A stretch of DNA of 64,000 bases, taken from the NCBI RefSeq assembly GCF_014648055.1, contig NZ_BMQJ01000015.1:213809-277808 (forward strand). The letters are read 5' to 3'. This stretch comes from Streptosporangium pseudovulgare. Lineage in GTDB: Bacteria > Actinomycetota > Actinomycetes > Streptosporangiales > Streptosporangiaceae. A model generated the notes under the pieces. That model ran no database searches, was not told where the DNA came from, and worked only from the letters and a program-made list of their open reading frames with translations. The position numbers were made by a program, and so were the translations under genes. Of the stretch, positions 43,684 through 52,575 are shown piece by piece. The stretch's first letter is position 1; each line of letters begins with the position of its first letter.

Positions 43684-45086
43684 GACACCGTCGCCTTGGG
43701 CTTCTCCACCGGCGCGGGCGGGCGGCGGCGCGGCTGCGCGGCCGGCTTGCCCCAGGGCAGGGCGTTCCACAGGATGCGGGCGAGCATCTTCGGCCGCATC
43801 AGCGCCTCGGGGCCGTCGATCAGGCCGGCGCCGCGCATGTAGGCGGCGGCGACCACGCCGTCGCGGGTGGCGGCGGTCTGCACCAGGTTCAGGAACGCCT
43901 GGGCCACGCGGAGCTGCGGGGTGCGCTGCCCCTCGACGCCGGGGAAGCTGAGGTCCACGGTGTGGGTCATCTCCCACGGCTGGTCGATGACGTTGCGGGA
44001 CAGGTCGGAGAAGTACTGGAAGGGGTCGGGGGCCGCGCCGGTGTGCAGGTGCTGGCGGATGACCAGCGCGCTGAGCGCGGCGACGGTCATGCCCTGGGCG
44101 TACACCGGGTTGAAGCAGCACACCGCGTCACCGGTGACCAGCAGGCCGTCGGGGAAGCGGGTCATCTTCTCGTAGTGGCGGCGCAGGGTCGTCGGGAAGC
44201 GGAACGCCACCGGCTCGTCCAGCGGCTCGGCGTGCTGCAGGGCGTCGTAGATGTCGGGCACCGCGAGCGACTTGATCCACTCGTACAGGCCCTCCTGGGT
44301 GGTCGGCGGGTGGTCGCCCAGGATGCCGTAGGTGGTCAGCTCGACCCGGTCGCCGTCGGTCTTGGTGAAGATGGCGCCGCGGGGCAGCTCGGGCGAGGCG
44401 ACCGGGTTGATGGACAGGTCGCCGTGGTAGGGGTCGGCGGTCAGGCGGTAGTGCTGGGTGACGTAGCCCAGGCCGATCTTCGTCCGCTCCTCCTCGACCC
44501 GGGCGTATCCCAGGGCCTCCAGCCAGATGGGGGTGCGCGAGCCGCGGCCGGTGGCGTCGACCACGAGGTCGGCGTCGATGACCTTCTCGCCGGCGCCCTC
44601 CTCCTCCAGCGGCTGCACCCGCACGCCGGTGACCCGGCTGCGGTCGGCCGTGGTCTCCAGGCCGAGGATGTCGTGCCGCTCGGCGAAGGCGATGTTGGGC
44701 AGCGCCCTGGTCCGCTCGCGGATGTGGTGCTCCAGCTTGGGACGGCTGGCGGCCACGCACACCAGGCCGGCGTGCTGCTGCTTGATGGGCTTGCCGTGGA
44801 AGTACCAGCGGACGTTCCCGGCGAGGTCGCCGGTGGGCACGCCGTCGGCGAAGAGCTGCTCGGTGATGCCGGGGTACAGCTCCTCCATGACCTGCTGGCC
44901 GCGGGCCAGCAGACCGTTGATGTGGCGGCTCTGCGGGCAACCCCGGCGCGGCCCCTCCACTCCGATCAGGACGTCGCGGTCGACGATGAGCACCTCGTCA
45001 TAGGCGTCGGCGAGCACCCGGGCCGCGAACAGCCCAGCGAGGCTTCCACCGAGCACCACCGCACGGGTCTTTGCCACATCACCCAT
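43680..45086 (-). CDS. FAD-dependent monooxygenase, polyether-epoxidase-like (LasC/MonCI type)
   Basis: 468 residues from the ATG at 45086 with GAGGAGG upstream. GxGxxG-type FAD motif VVLGGSLAGLFAARVLA, second FAD motif VTGDAVCCFNPVYAQGMTVA, and the family segment CPQSRHINGLLARGQQVMEE. Relatives include squalene-epoxidase-like enzymes that epoxidise polyketide alkenes. The C-terminus is a Pro/Arg-rich tail. First gene of the three-gene overlapping run with the A and C domains. A role in epoxidising the acid or core joined by the C domain is plausible but inferred. Confidence 0.82.
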   Translation of the reverse strand: MGDVAKTRAVVLGGSLAGLFAARVLADAYDEVLIVDRDVLIGVEGPRRGCPQSRHINGLLARGQQVMEELYPGITEQLFADGVPTGDLAGNVRWYFHGKPIKQQHAGLVCVAASRPKLEHHIRERTRALPNIAFAERHDILGLETTADRSRVTGVRVQPLEEEGAGEKVIDADLVVDATGRGSRTPIWLEALGYARVEEERTKIGLGYVTQHYRLTADPYHGDLSINPVASPELPRGAIFTKTDGDRVELTTYGILGDHPPTTQEGLYEWIKSLAVPDIYDALQHAEPLDEPVAFRFPTTLRRHYEKMTRFPDGLLVTGDAVCCFNPVYAQGMTVAALSALVIRQHLHTGAAPDPFQYFSDLSRNVIDQPWEMTHTVDLSFPGVEGQRTPQLRVAQAFLNLVQTAATRDGVVAAAYMRGAGLIDGPEALMRPKMLARILWNALPWGKPAAQPRRRPPAPVEKPKATVS

Positions 45087-45390
45087 TGGAGCGCCTCCTC
45101 GGCTCAAGGTTTCTTCAGCGATCCGTCGTCGCCCGCCGGTCCCGTACGGCCGGCCGGGGCGCCCGCCCGCCCTTCTCCGCAAGGCGTGCGGTCCGCTGCT
45201 CTATCCGCTACAGCGTCACATCCGGAATTACCCGGGGCATCTTCTGGAATGCTGCCTGGCGGACCGGAAAGGGCGGGGATCCGGCGGACCGGAAAGGAGG
45301 CGCGGCGTGACGCCGTAAAGGCAGGCCGGAAAGGCGGAGAAGCGCAATTCCGAGGATGTGACGGAAACGCCCGCGTGTGATTCTGGCCGC
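45087..45390. promoter_or_regulatory. Divergent promoter region between the FAD monooxygenase and SDR genes
   Basis: 304 bases, no supported gene. The repeated phrase GGACCGGAAAGG(C/A)GG occurs twice at about 45258-45302. Promoters for both directions must lie here. Confidence 0.35.
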
Positions 45391-46143
45391 ATGACGGAGT
45401 TTGCGAACAGAACAGTTCTCATCACCGGTGGCGGCAGCGGCATGGGCCTCGCCACGGCGCAGAGGCTCCTGGCGGCGGGCGCGCAGGTCGTGATCGCCGG
45501 TCGCAGCCAGGAGCGCTTGGACAAGGCGGTCGAGGAGCTCGGCGCGGGCGACCGCGTCCTGGCCGTGGCGGCCGACGTCTCCCGCGCCGAGGACCTCGAC
45601 CGGCTCTTCTCGCGCATCGAGGAGCGTTTCGGCCGGCTGGACGGCGTCTTCGCCAACGCGGGGATCGCCGACTTCGCCCCCAGCGCCGGTGTCACCGAGG
45701 AGAGCTTCGACGCCGTGGTGGGCGTCAACTTCAAGGGCGTGTACTTCACCATCGCCAAGGCGGCGGCGCTGATGGGCGACGGCGGCGCGATCGTGATCAA
45801 CGGCTCCTGGCTGGCCCACCGCGGCCTGGCCTTCACCTCGGTGTACGCGGCGACCAAGGCCGCGGTCATCAACCTGGTCCGCACCCTCGCCCCCGACCTG
45901 GCCACCAAGGGGATCCGGGTCAACGCGGTCAGCCCCGGCTACATCGTGACCGAGATGTTCGAGGGGATCTCCAGCACCCCCGAGGCGCAGGAGGCGTGCC
46001 GCGCCCAGGTGGCGCTGGGCCGGCTGGGTTCCGCCGAGGACGTCGCGGACGCCGCGCTGTTCCTGCTGTCGCCCCGCTCCTCCTACATCACGGGCCAGGA
46101 GCTCGCGGTGGACGGCGGTCTCACGACCTCCGTCCCCATGTGA
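45391..46143 (+). CDS. Short-chain dehydrogenase/reductase
   Basis: 250 residues, MTEFANRTVLITGGGSGMGL with the NAD(P) motif GGGSGMG, NAG motif in FANAGIADFA, catalytic Ser in INGSWLAHRG and YAATK with Tyr/Lys, and the C-terminal GQELAVDGGL. Classical SDR likely to oxidise or reduce a hydroxyl/keto group. No Shine-Dalgarno sequence is visible before the ATG at 45391, so translation may be leaderless. Divergent from the epoxidase-A-C run. Confidence 0.88.
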   Translation: MTEFANRTVLITGGGSGMGLATAQRLLAAGAQVVIAGRSQERLDKAVEELGAGDRVLAVAADVSRAEDLDRLFSRIEERFGRLDGVFANAGIADFAPSAGVTEESFDAVVGVNFKGVYFTIAKAAALMGDGGAIVINGSWLAHRGLAFTSVYAATKAAVINLVRTLAPDLATKGIRVNAVSPGYIVTEMFEGISSTPEAQEACRAQVALGRLGSAEDVADAALFLLSPRSSYITGQELAVDGGLTTSVPM

Positions 46144-46199
46144 GCCGTCTTCGGCGGTGATCACGCCGAGCCGTTCCATGAGGGCCGTCGGGCGTTTCC

Positions 46200-46278
46200 G
46201 GTGGGGCGGCGGTTTCCGCCGCCCCACCGTGCTCTCCGCGAAATCCGTGAAGCGGCCGGACATGATGTCCGGCCGCTT
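46200..46278. terminator. Two tandem hairpins between convergent genes
   Basis: First stem GGTGGGGCGGCGG at 46200-46212 with 46216-46228 (13 base pairs, TTT loop). Second stem at 46250-46262 with 46266-46278 (AAGCGGCCGGACA, TGA loop), followed by TT. They lie between the SDR gene and the FAD hydroxylase, probably terminating from both sides. Confidence 0.75.
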
Positions 46279-46408
46279 TTCCCATTCTCACGCCCACCGT
46301 TTTCCGGCGCCATGTGCGACGCGTTCGATGTGTGTGACATCTGCGGCACATGTGAGTTGTGCGCCACGCGGACCACGCATGGCGCACATGTCACCGGCGT
46401 CACACGCG

Positions 46409-47605
46409 TCACACCGGGACGGGCTCCACGCGGCCCGGGGGCCGCCACCCGAACAGTGTCATGGGTCCTTCGTCCTGGGTGCTGAAGTCCCGGGGCGCGC
46501 CCGACTCCTCGCCGGCGCCCGACTCCCTGTCCACGCGTCCCGTGCGCCGCGACCGCAGCACCACGTCCGCCGCGCGGGACGCGCGCGCCGCCGAGTACGC
46601 CTCCAGCGCGGCCGGCGCGTCGGAACACGACCGCAGGTGGTGGGCGAGGACCGCCGCGTCCTCCAGCGCCATGCCGGCCCCCTGCCCGACCCCGGGGGTC
46701 ATCGGGTGGGCGGCGTCGCCGAGCAGGGTCACCCTGCCCGAGGTCCACCGCGGGATGGGGTCGCGGTCCACGATGTCGGTCACCACGATCCCGTCGGCGT
46801 CGACGTCGCGGATGATCTCCACGATGGAGTCGTGCCATCCGGCGAGCAGGTCGAGGAGGGCCGGCATCGCCGCCGCCGGGCCCATCGCGGGCCACACCTC
46901 GGGCGGTGCGACGATCTTGGCCGCCCAGTACAGGTGCCCGCCGCCGATCGGCCCGGCGAACAGGTCGACGCCGTCGCCGCTGGCGATGAACCCGTTGGGG
47001 TGGGCGCCCGACCTTCTCGTCCGGCCACGCACCGAGGTGTAGCCGCGGTAGAGGAGCGGGCTGTCGCCGAACAGGCGCCGGCGGATGCCGGAGCGGACGC
47101 CGTCCGCGCCGACGAGGACGTCCGCGGTCAGGACGGAGCCGTCGGACAGGACCACGTCGACGTGCTCACCGCGGTCGGCGTGACCGTCGACGCGGACGCC
47201 CGTACGGAGGTCGACGCCGACGGCCAAGGCCTCGCCGAGCAGCGCGTGCTGCAGCGCCGAGCGCAGCAGGGTCACCTGCGGGGCGCCGAAGCGGCGGGTG
47301 AGCTCCCCGATCGCGTCGACCGCCAGCGTCGTGCCGTCGGAGGCCAGCGTCGGCCTGGTGTCGCCGGGGACGGCCTCGTGCCCGGCCGCGCGTACGGCCC
47401 GGCCCAGGCGGGGGCTGATGGCGTCCAGGGCGGTGATCGCGTTGGGGTAGAGGACCATGCCGGAACCGGCCTCGGCGATGCGCGCCGTACGCTCGACGAC
47501 CGTCACCCCGATCCCGGCGCCGCGCAGGGCGACGGCCAGGGCGAGCCCGCCGATGCCGCCGCCGGCCACCACCACGCTCGGGCCCGTCACGGCCGGGCCC
47601 GTCAC
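46409..47605 (-). CDS. FAD-dependent aromatic-type monooxygenase
   Basis: 398 residues from a GTG at 47605, overlapping the preceding ATP-grasp stop (GTGA). p-Hydroxybenzoate-hydroxylase fold: VVVAGGGIGGLALAVALRG, the DG motif LVGADGVRSGIRRR, and GDAAHPMTPGVGQGAGMALE. Such enzymes hydroxylate aromatic rings or related heterocycles using NAD(P)H. It is the last of nine overlapping genes, so acts on an intermediate of that pathway. No quinone or tetracycline signature was noticed. Confidence 0.87.
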   Translation of the reverse strand: MTGPAVTGPSVVVAGGGIGGLALAVALRGAGIGVTVVERTARIAEAGSGMVLYPNAITALDAISPRLGRAVRAAGHEAVPGDTRPTLASDGTTLAVDAIGELTRRFGAPQVTLLRSALQHALLGEALAVGVDLRTGVRVDGHADRGEHVDVVLSDGSVLTADVLVGADGVRSGIRRRLFGDSPLLYRGYTSVRGRTRRSGAHPNGFIASGDGVDLFAGPIGGGHLYWAAKIVAPPEVWPAMGPAAAMPALLDLLAGWHDSIVEIIRDVDADGIVVTDIVDRDPIPRWTSGRVTLLGDAAHPMTPGVGQGAGMALEDAAVLAHHLRSCSDAPAALEAYSAARASRAADVVLRSRRTGRVDRESGAGEESGAPRDFSTQDEGPMTLFGWRPPGRVEPVPV

Positions 47606-48960
47606 GACCGGCTCCGGCTCGCCTCGGGGACGGCGGGGGCCTCATCCTCCGGGACGGCGGGGGCCTCGTCCCCGGGGGCGGCGGGGGCCTCGTCCTCGGG
47701 CGGCTCCTCCAGTTCCTCCAGGACGAGCCCGTCCAGGAACCAGTCCTCCAGCTCCTGGAGCCGGCTCTGGCAGGTCGCCCGGTCCGGCCCGGAGACGAGG
47801 AAGCAGCACATGACGTCGGCGGAGTAGCGGGAGACCCGCATGACCTCCCCGCGCTCGACGGAGATCTTGTACTCCTCGACCCAGGGGAACGGCGGTTCTC
47901 CCGGGAGGTCGACGACCTTGCCCGGCCGGCGCGACAGGAGCAGCTGCCCGGTCATCTTGACCGGCTCGGGCCGTTCGGGGCCGATGTCGATCGGCAGCGG
48001 CAGGCCGGCCTCCGCGCGCACCCAGCACTCGTTCAGCTCGGCGCCGAAGATGGTCTTGATGACGCCGCGCGTCTGGGCTCCCCCGGTCCGGCAGGCGATC
48101 TCGCACAGGACGAGCCGGTCGTCGGGGGTGTGGAACACCTCCGCGTGGAAGGTGAAGTCGCGCGGGCAGGGCAGGGCGTCCAGCACCCGGTCGGTGAAGT
48201 CGAGCAGCCGCCGCGCCAGCGGGTCGTCGCGGTCCAGCGTGACGTCGTGCCTGCCGCCGCGCAGCTCCTTGAAGGACGCCAGGGTGAACAGATACTGCGA
48301 CGGCCAGGCGAGGGCGACCCTGCCGTCCACGACGAGCCCGTCGACGTGGCACATCGCGCCGGGCACGAACGCCTCCACCATCAGGTTCGACTGGAGCGGC
48401 CCGTAGACGTCGAGCCTGTCGGCGACGAACGCGTCGAGCTCCTCGCGCGACCGGAGCACCGTGACGCCGATGGAGCCCGCCCCGTCGCGGGGTTTGACGA
48501 CCACGGGGAAGCCGTGTTCCCGCGCGAAGGAGACGAGGTCGCCGGCGCACTCGACGCCGCGGTGCGCCGCGACCTCGATGCCCGCGGCCTGGACAGTCTC
48601 CTTCATCAGGAGCTTGTTGCGGAACGGCAGCGCGCTGGAGAACGTCTGGCCGGGCAGGCCGAGGATCTCGCGGAGCTGGGCGGCCCGCTCCAGGTCGTGC
48701 TCCTGGCAGGTGAAGAGGCGGCTCACGCCGTACCGCCTGGCGAGGTCGAGGACGCGGGCCTCCAGCACGCCGCCGACCTCGTAGTCGTCCAGCGCCTCCA
48801 TGTGGCTGTAGCCGGTCTCCCCGGTGGGCAGTTCCTCGCCGACCCAGCCGAGGTGCTCCTTGGACGCCAGGAGCAGGACGTCCCCCTCGTAGTCGGCGAG
48901 CCACCTGTCGTAGGCGTGGGCGGCGAGGGTGCCGCGGTGGTGCAGGATCAGGACGCTCAT
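47602..48960 (-). CDS. ATP-grasp ligase 3
   Basis: 452 residues, MSVLILHHRGTLAAHAYDRW. ATP-grasp amide ligase of the amino-acid-ligase type: LPFRNKLLMKETVQAAGIEV, nucleotide-binding Lys in FPVVVKPRDGAGSIGVTVL, LMVEAFVPGAMCHVDGLVV, and metal ligands in VLCEIACRTGG. It probably joins an amino acid to a carboxylate through an acyl-phosphate. The end has three copies of an acidic (E/G)DEAPAxP repeat. Overlaps its neighbours by 4 bases on both sides. Confidence 0.85.
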   Translation of the reverse strand: MSVLILHHRGTLAAHAYDRWLADYEGDVLLLASKEHLGWVGEELPTGETGYSHMEALDDYEVGGVLEARVLDLARRYGVSRLFTCQEHDLERAAQLREILGLPGQTFSSALPFRNKLLMKETVQAAGIEVAAHRGVECAGDLVSFAREHGFPVVVKPRDGAGSIGVTVLRSREELDAFVADRLDVYGPLQSNLMVEAFVPGAMCHVDGLVVDGRVALAWPSQYLFTLASFKELRGGRHDVTLDRDDPLARRLLDFTDRVLDALPCPRDFTFHAEVFHTPDDRLVLCEIACRTGGAQTRGVIKTIFGAELNECWVRAEAGLPLPIDIGPERPEPVKMTGQLLLSRRPGKVVDLPGEPPFPWVEEYKISVERGEVMRVSRYSADVMCCFLVSGPDRATCQSRLQELEDWFLDGLVLEELEEPPEDEAPAAPGDEAPAVPEDEAPAVPEASRSRS

Positions 48961-49790
48961 CGGATCATCTCCAGGTTGTCGGGGACGAGCCCTGCCTGGA
49001 CCCGGACCGCCGCGCGGCGGTCGTCGCCGTCGACGTCCGGGGTGACGGTGTCGACCAGCCACCGCCCGTCGTCGGCGCGGACCGCCTCGACGAGGTACGG
49101 GCAGCCGTCCGTCGCCGGCAGCGCCGCCAGCGCGGCGTCCACGGCGGACGACAGGCCGGGGGGTTCCGGGCGGCGCGACGCCGTGCCACCGGCGACGACG
49201 CGACGGCGCTCGCCGGCCGTCCACGGCTCGGCCATCAGGGCGGGCACGGACACCAGGTCGGGGGCCAGGCCGCCGCGGGTGTAGGCGCGCACGTCAGCCT
49301 CGTCGCGCAGGACCGCGACCGTGGGCCATCCGGCCTTCTTGCGCTCCCGGACCCGCACCGGGTATCCCCAGCGGTGGGCGTGCCAGTAGAGGTCGGAGAT
49401 CCGCTGCACGGCTCCGCGTTCGACGGCGGGGACGCCCGCCCCGGCCAGGAGCCGCCGGGTCGTCACGGGGTCGGCGAACGCCAGGGCGTCGTCCCTGCCC
49501 TGCCCGGCGACGCCCAGGCACTCCCGCAGGGCGCCGGCCCTGACCAGGTCCTCGGTGGAGGTCGCCACGAGCGCCGACACGGCGGTGCGTTCGGCGAGGT
49601 CGAGCACGTACCTGTCCACCTCGGTGGACGTCGCGTAGCCGGGGAGGCATCTCACCAGGTCGTAGTCGCCGCCGGGGACCTCCTCCGGGGGGCGCCCGGT
49701 CAGCAGGACGAGCCGGCGGCCGCTGTCGCGCAGCCAGTCCGCGTACGGCGGGAGCGGGCCGACGGCCCGGTCCAGGATGACAATGGTCAT
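48957..49790 (-). CDS. Degenerate ATP-grasp-like protein
   Basis: 277 residues (MTIVILDRAVGPLPPYADWL), much shorter than its two ATP-grasp neighbours. N-terminal half resembles the pre-ATP-grasp domain (ATSTEDLVRAGALRECLGVA, RRLLAGAGVPAVE). The nucleotide-binding strand reads YPVRVRERKKAGWPTVAV, with Arg in place of the ATP-binding Lys, and the metal-ligand stretch reads RWLVDTVTPDVDGD instead of xxxExxxRxGG. The central part is missing. It is likely catalytically dead and may be a subunit or chaperone for a neighbouring ligase. ATGA overlaps on both sides. Confidence 0.7.
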   Translation of the reverse strand: MTIVILDRAVGPLPPYADWLRDSGRRLVLLTGRPPEEVPGGDYDLVRCLPGYATSTEVDRYVLDLAERTAVSALVATSTEDLVRAGALRECLGVAGQGRDDALAFADPVTTRRLLAGAGVPAVERGAVQRISDLYWHAHRWGYPVRVRERKKAGWPTVAVLRDEADVRAYTRGGLAPDLVSVPALMAEPWTAGERRRVVAGGTASRRPEPPGLSSAVDAALAALPATDGCPYLVEAVRADDGRWLVDTVTPDVDGDDRRAAVRVQAGLVPDNLEMIR

Positions 49791-51028
49791 GGGTTCACCA
49801 CCTGCACGTTCAGGGTGTTCTCCAGCAGTTCCTCGCACAGCTTGACCGCGGCGTCGCCGTCGGGGCCGGTCGCGGCGACCAGGCCGAGGCGGTCGTTGTT
49901 GTCGAGCACCGGCCCGACGACGTCCCCGACCTTCGCGAACACGTCGGCGGCGATGACGTCGGGGCGGGAGCGCAGTTCCGCCAGGCCGTCGATCGCCGCC
50001 ACCCGGCCCGGCCCGGCGTCCAGGAACCGCACGGCCGCGCCGCCTCGGGGCCGGGGCCGCTCGGTCAGCTCCTCCACCAGCCCGAAGGGGTGGCCGATCG
50101 CGTAGGCGACCAGGTCGATCCCGTACACCGCCTCCACCAGGTCGGTGATCCGGTCGCCGCCGATCCGGTTGTGCGACTCGATGACGACCGGGCCGCGCGG
50201 CCCGATCCGGATCTCGGTGTGGCTGGGCCCGTCGGCGAGCCCCATCGCGTCGAGGAAGCCGGTCGCGGCCGCCGCGACCAGCTCCTCCCGGGCGGAGGTG
50301 ATCCGGGCCGGGACCGTGTGGCCCAGCTCCGCGAAGTGGGCGCCGGAGGTGAGCTTCTCGGTGACGGCGACCACGACGTGGCGGCCGGAGAAGCTGAACG
50401 CCTCGACGCTGAACTCGGGGCCGTCGACGTACTCCTCCATGAGGAAGCCGGTGAGCGGGAACAGGTGTCCGCAGCCGCGGTTCACCCCGGTCTCCCGCAG
50501 GCCGAGCACCCGCCGCCACGCCGCGTCGGCGTCGGCCGGGCCGTCGACGCGGAAGACGCCGATGCCGGCCGCCGCGTCGGTGGGCTTGACGATGAACGGG
50601 TAGCCGTACCGGTCGCCGAAGGAGGTCAGGTCGTCCCGGCTCCCCAGCGGCTCGGCGCCGATCGTCGGCGCGCCGCGGGCCGCCAGGTGCCGGCGCATCT
50701 CGTACTTGTCCCGGAACCGCCGGCAGACCTCGTGGCCGGTGCCGCCGAGGCCGAACAGGTCGTTGACCCGGCCCAGGGCGTCCAGCGCCGGGTCGGTCAG
50801 GGCCAGCGCGGCCGTGATCCCCCAGCGTTCGCGCGCGGCCTGCGCCAGGGGCCGCACCGCGGACCAGTCGGTGTAGTCGGCGACGAACGTCACGTCGGCG
50901 AGCGCGGCCTGTTCGGCCTCGAACTTGCTCCTGTGCTGGAGGAGGACGACGTCCAGGCCGAACTCCTTGGCCGTCCGGAGTGCGCGTGTGGTGGCGCCGA
51001 TGAACAGCAGCGTCCTGTCCTGGGTCAT
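49787..51028 (-). CDS. ATP-grasp ligase 1
   Basis: 413 residues (MTQDRTLLFIGATTRALRTA). Complete ATP-grasp fold: FRDKYEMRRHLAARGAPTIG, nucleotide Lys in YPFIVKPTDAAAGIGVF, MEEYVDGPEFSVEAFSF, and metal-binding VIESHNRIGGDRI. Resembles dipeptide ligases of the carnosine-synthase/BacD kind. With ligase 3 it could assemble two amide bonds. ATGA overlap with the MFS gene upstream and the degenerate ATP-grasp gene downstream. Confidence 0.87.
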   Translation of the reverse strand: MTQDRTLLFIGATTRALRTAKEFGLDVVLLQHRSKFEAEQAALADVTFVADYTDWSAVRPLAQAARERWGITAALALTDPALDALGRVNDLFGLGGTGHEVCRRFRDKYEMRRHLAARGAPTIGAEPLGSRDDLTSFGDRYGYPFIVKPTDAAAGIGVFRVDGPADADAAWRRVLGLRETGVNRGCGHLFPLTGFLMEEYVDGPEFSVEAFSFSGRHVVVAVTEKLTSGAHFAELGHTVPARITSAREELVAAAATGFLDAMGLADGPSHTEIRIGPRGPVVIESHNRIGGDRITDLVEAVYGIDLVAYAIGHPFGLVEELTERPRPRGGAAVRFLDAGPGRVAAIDGLAELRSRPDVIAADVFAKVGDVVGPVLDNNDRLGLVAATGPDGDAAVKLCEELLENTLNVQVVNP

Positions 51029-52575
51029 CGCCTGCTCCCTGATGTCGCGTGTCGGGTGTGCGGTTCCCCCGCGTCACCGGCCGCGTGCGGCGCGGCCGCC
51101 GTCCGGTCGCCGTCGGTGCGCGGCGCGGCCTCGGCCCGGTCGCCGTCGGTGCGCGGCGCGGCCTCGGCCCGGTCGCCGTCCGCCCGCGGTACGGCCTCCG
51201 CCCGGTCGCCGGTCGCGTCCGGTGCCGTCTCCCCCTGGCCGCCCTCCGCCCGCGCGACCGCGGCCCGTGCCCGCAGCACCGACAGGATCAGCAGGCACGA
51301 CGCGGCGCCGAAGACCCCGTACAGGGCGCTCATCGCGGCCGGGGGGACGAAGGTTCCGAGCGTCACGCACAGCGAGCCGGCCACCGCGGCGAGCCGGAAC
51401 TGCAACTGGTAGACGGCCATGTACATGCTCCGCGCGTCGGGGTGGACCACGTCGGCCAGCAGCGCCTGACGCGTCGGGGAGGTCATGATCTCCCCCAGCG
51501 CGAACACCACCGTCGCGGTGATCAGCACCCCGGGGTCGTTGCTCACCGCCAGCACCATGTATCCGGCGGTGACGACGATGGTGCCCCCGCCGATCCGCTG
51601 CCCGTCGGTGAGCCGCCTGAAGATCGTCGTCGCGGACAGCGCGAGGCAGACGACGACGAAGGTGCTGATGGCCCGCAGGATGCCGAACATGTTGACCCCG
51701 TCGACGTCCAGCGCCCACGGGCCGACGTCGAAGAGCCGCTGCGGCGGGAACTCCTGGCTGAGCCGTACCCCGATGTAGTTGGCGAGCTGCACCTGGATGC
51801 AGGTGAACAGGAGGATCGAGAGGAAGAACCGGGCGAAGACACGGTCGCGCAGGACGGCGGCGTAGCCCCGCAGCAGCGGCAGCAGCCATCCGGCCCGCCC
51901 GGTCCCCGGCCCGCCCGCGGTCCCGGCGGTGTTCCCTCCGGTGGTTCCGCCGGTGGGCCCGGTGGCCGTCTCCGCGGTGGTCCCGGCAGTGGTCCCGGTG
52001 GCCGGCCTGGTCTCGGAGATCCACCGCCAGGTGACCACGGCGACCCCGCCGGAGAGCACGGCCGCCGCGGCCAGGATGAGGAAGAAGTGCCCGCCGTAGA
52101 GGAAGCCGGCGAGCAGGGAGCCCACGACGAACGCCACGTTCGTCGCCCAGTAGTTGACCGCGTAGATCCTGGGCCGCGTCTCCGGGGTGGACACGTCGAT
52201 GATCATGGCGTCGCTGGCCGGCCGGACCACGCTGATCAGGGCCGTGTTGACCAGGTAGAAGACGTAGGTGGCGATGCCGGACTGCCACCACGGGGAGTTG
52301 GCGAGCGCCAGGCACACGGCCGCGACGAAGCAGCCCACCTCGCTGACGAGCATCGTACGGCGGCGCCCGCGCACGTCGGACAGGTAGCCGCCGAGGAAGG
52401 TGCACGCGATCGCGACGCCGGCGGCCACCACGGTCATCAGGCCGGCCGTGGCCGCGCCGTACAGGCCGGAGAAGTGGATGATCATCAGCGGGATGAGCAT
52501 CATGTCCAGCAGGCGCTGGACGAACCCGATGCCGATGCGGAGCTTGATGTTCGGGTGTATCCCCTTCAGCATCAC
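51025..52575 (-). CDS. MFS transporter
   Basis: 516 residues from GTG at 52575 (GGAGGTGA seven bases upstream; the adjoining ATG at 52572 is an alternative). Twelve-helix major facilitator pattern with the loop motif GGYLSDVRGRRRTML between helices 2 and 3. A Thr/Gly-rich low-complexity segment (about residues 185-215) lies in the central loop, and the C-terminal tail has three copies of an 11-residue DGDRAEAAPRT-type repeat. Likely exports the product of the nine-gene operon and gives self-resistance. Confidence 0.88.
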   Translation of the reverse strand: MMLKGIHPNIKLRIGIGFVQRLLDMMLIPLMIIHFSGLYGAATAGLMTVVAAGVAIACTFLGGYLSDVRGRRRTMLVSEVGCFVAAVCLALANSPWWQSGIATYVFYLVNTALISVVRPASDAMIIDVSTPETRPRIYAVNYWATNVAFVVGSLLAGFLYGGHFFLILAAAAVLSGGVAVVTWRWISETRPATGTTAGTTAETATGPTGGTTGGNTAGTAGGPGTGRAGWLLPLLRGYAAVLRDRVFARFFLSILLFTCIQVQLANYIGVRLSQEFPPQRLFDVGPWALDVDGVNMFGILRAISTFVVVCLALSATTIFRRLTDGQRIGGGTIVVTAGYMVLAVSNDPGVLITATVVFALGEIMTSPTRQALLADVVHPDARSMYMAVYQLQFRLAAVAGSLCVTLGTFVPPAAMSALYGVFGAASCLLILSVLRARAAVARAEGGQGETAPDATGDRAEAVPRADGDRAEAAPRTDGDRAEAAPRTDGDRTAAAPHAAGDAGEPHTRHATSGSRR

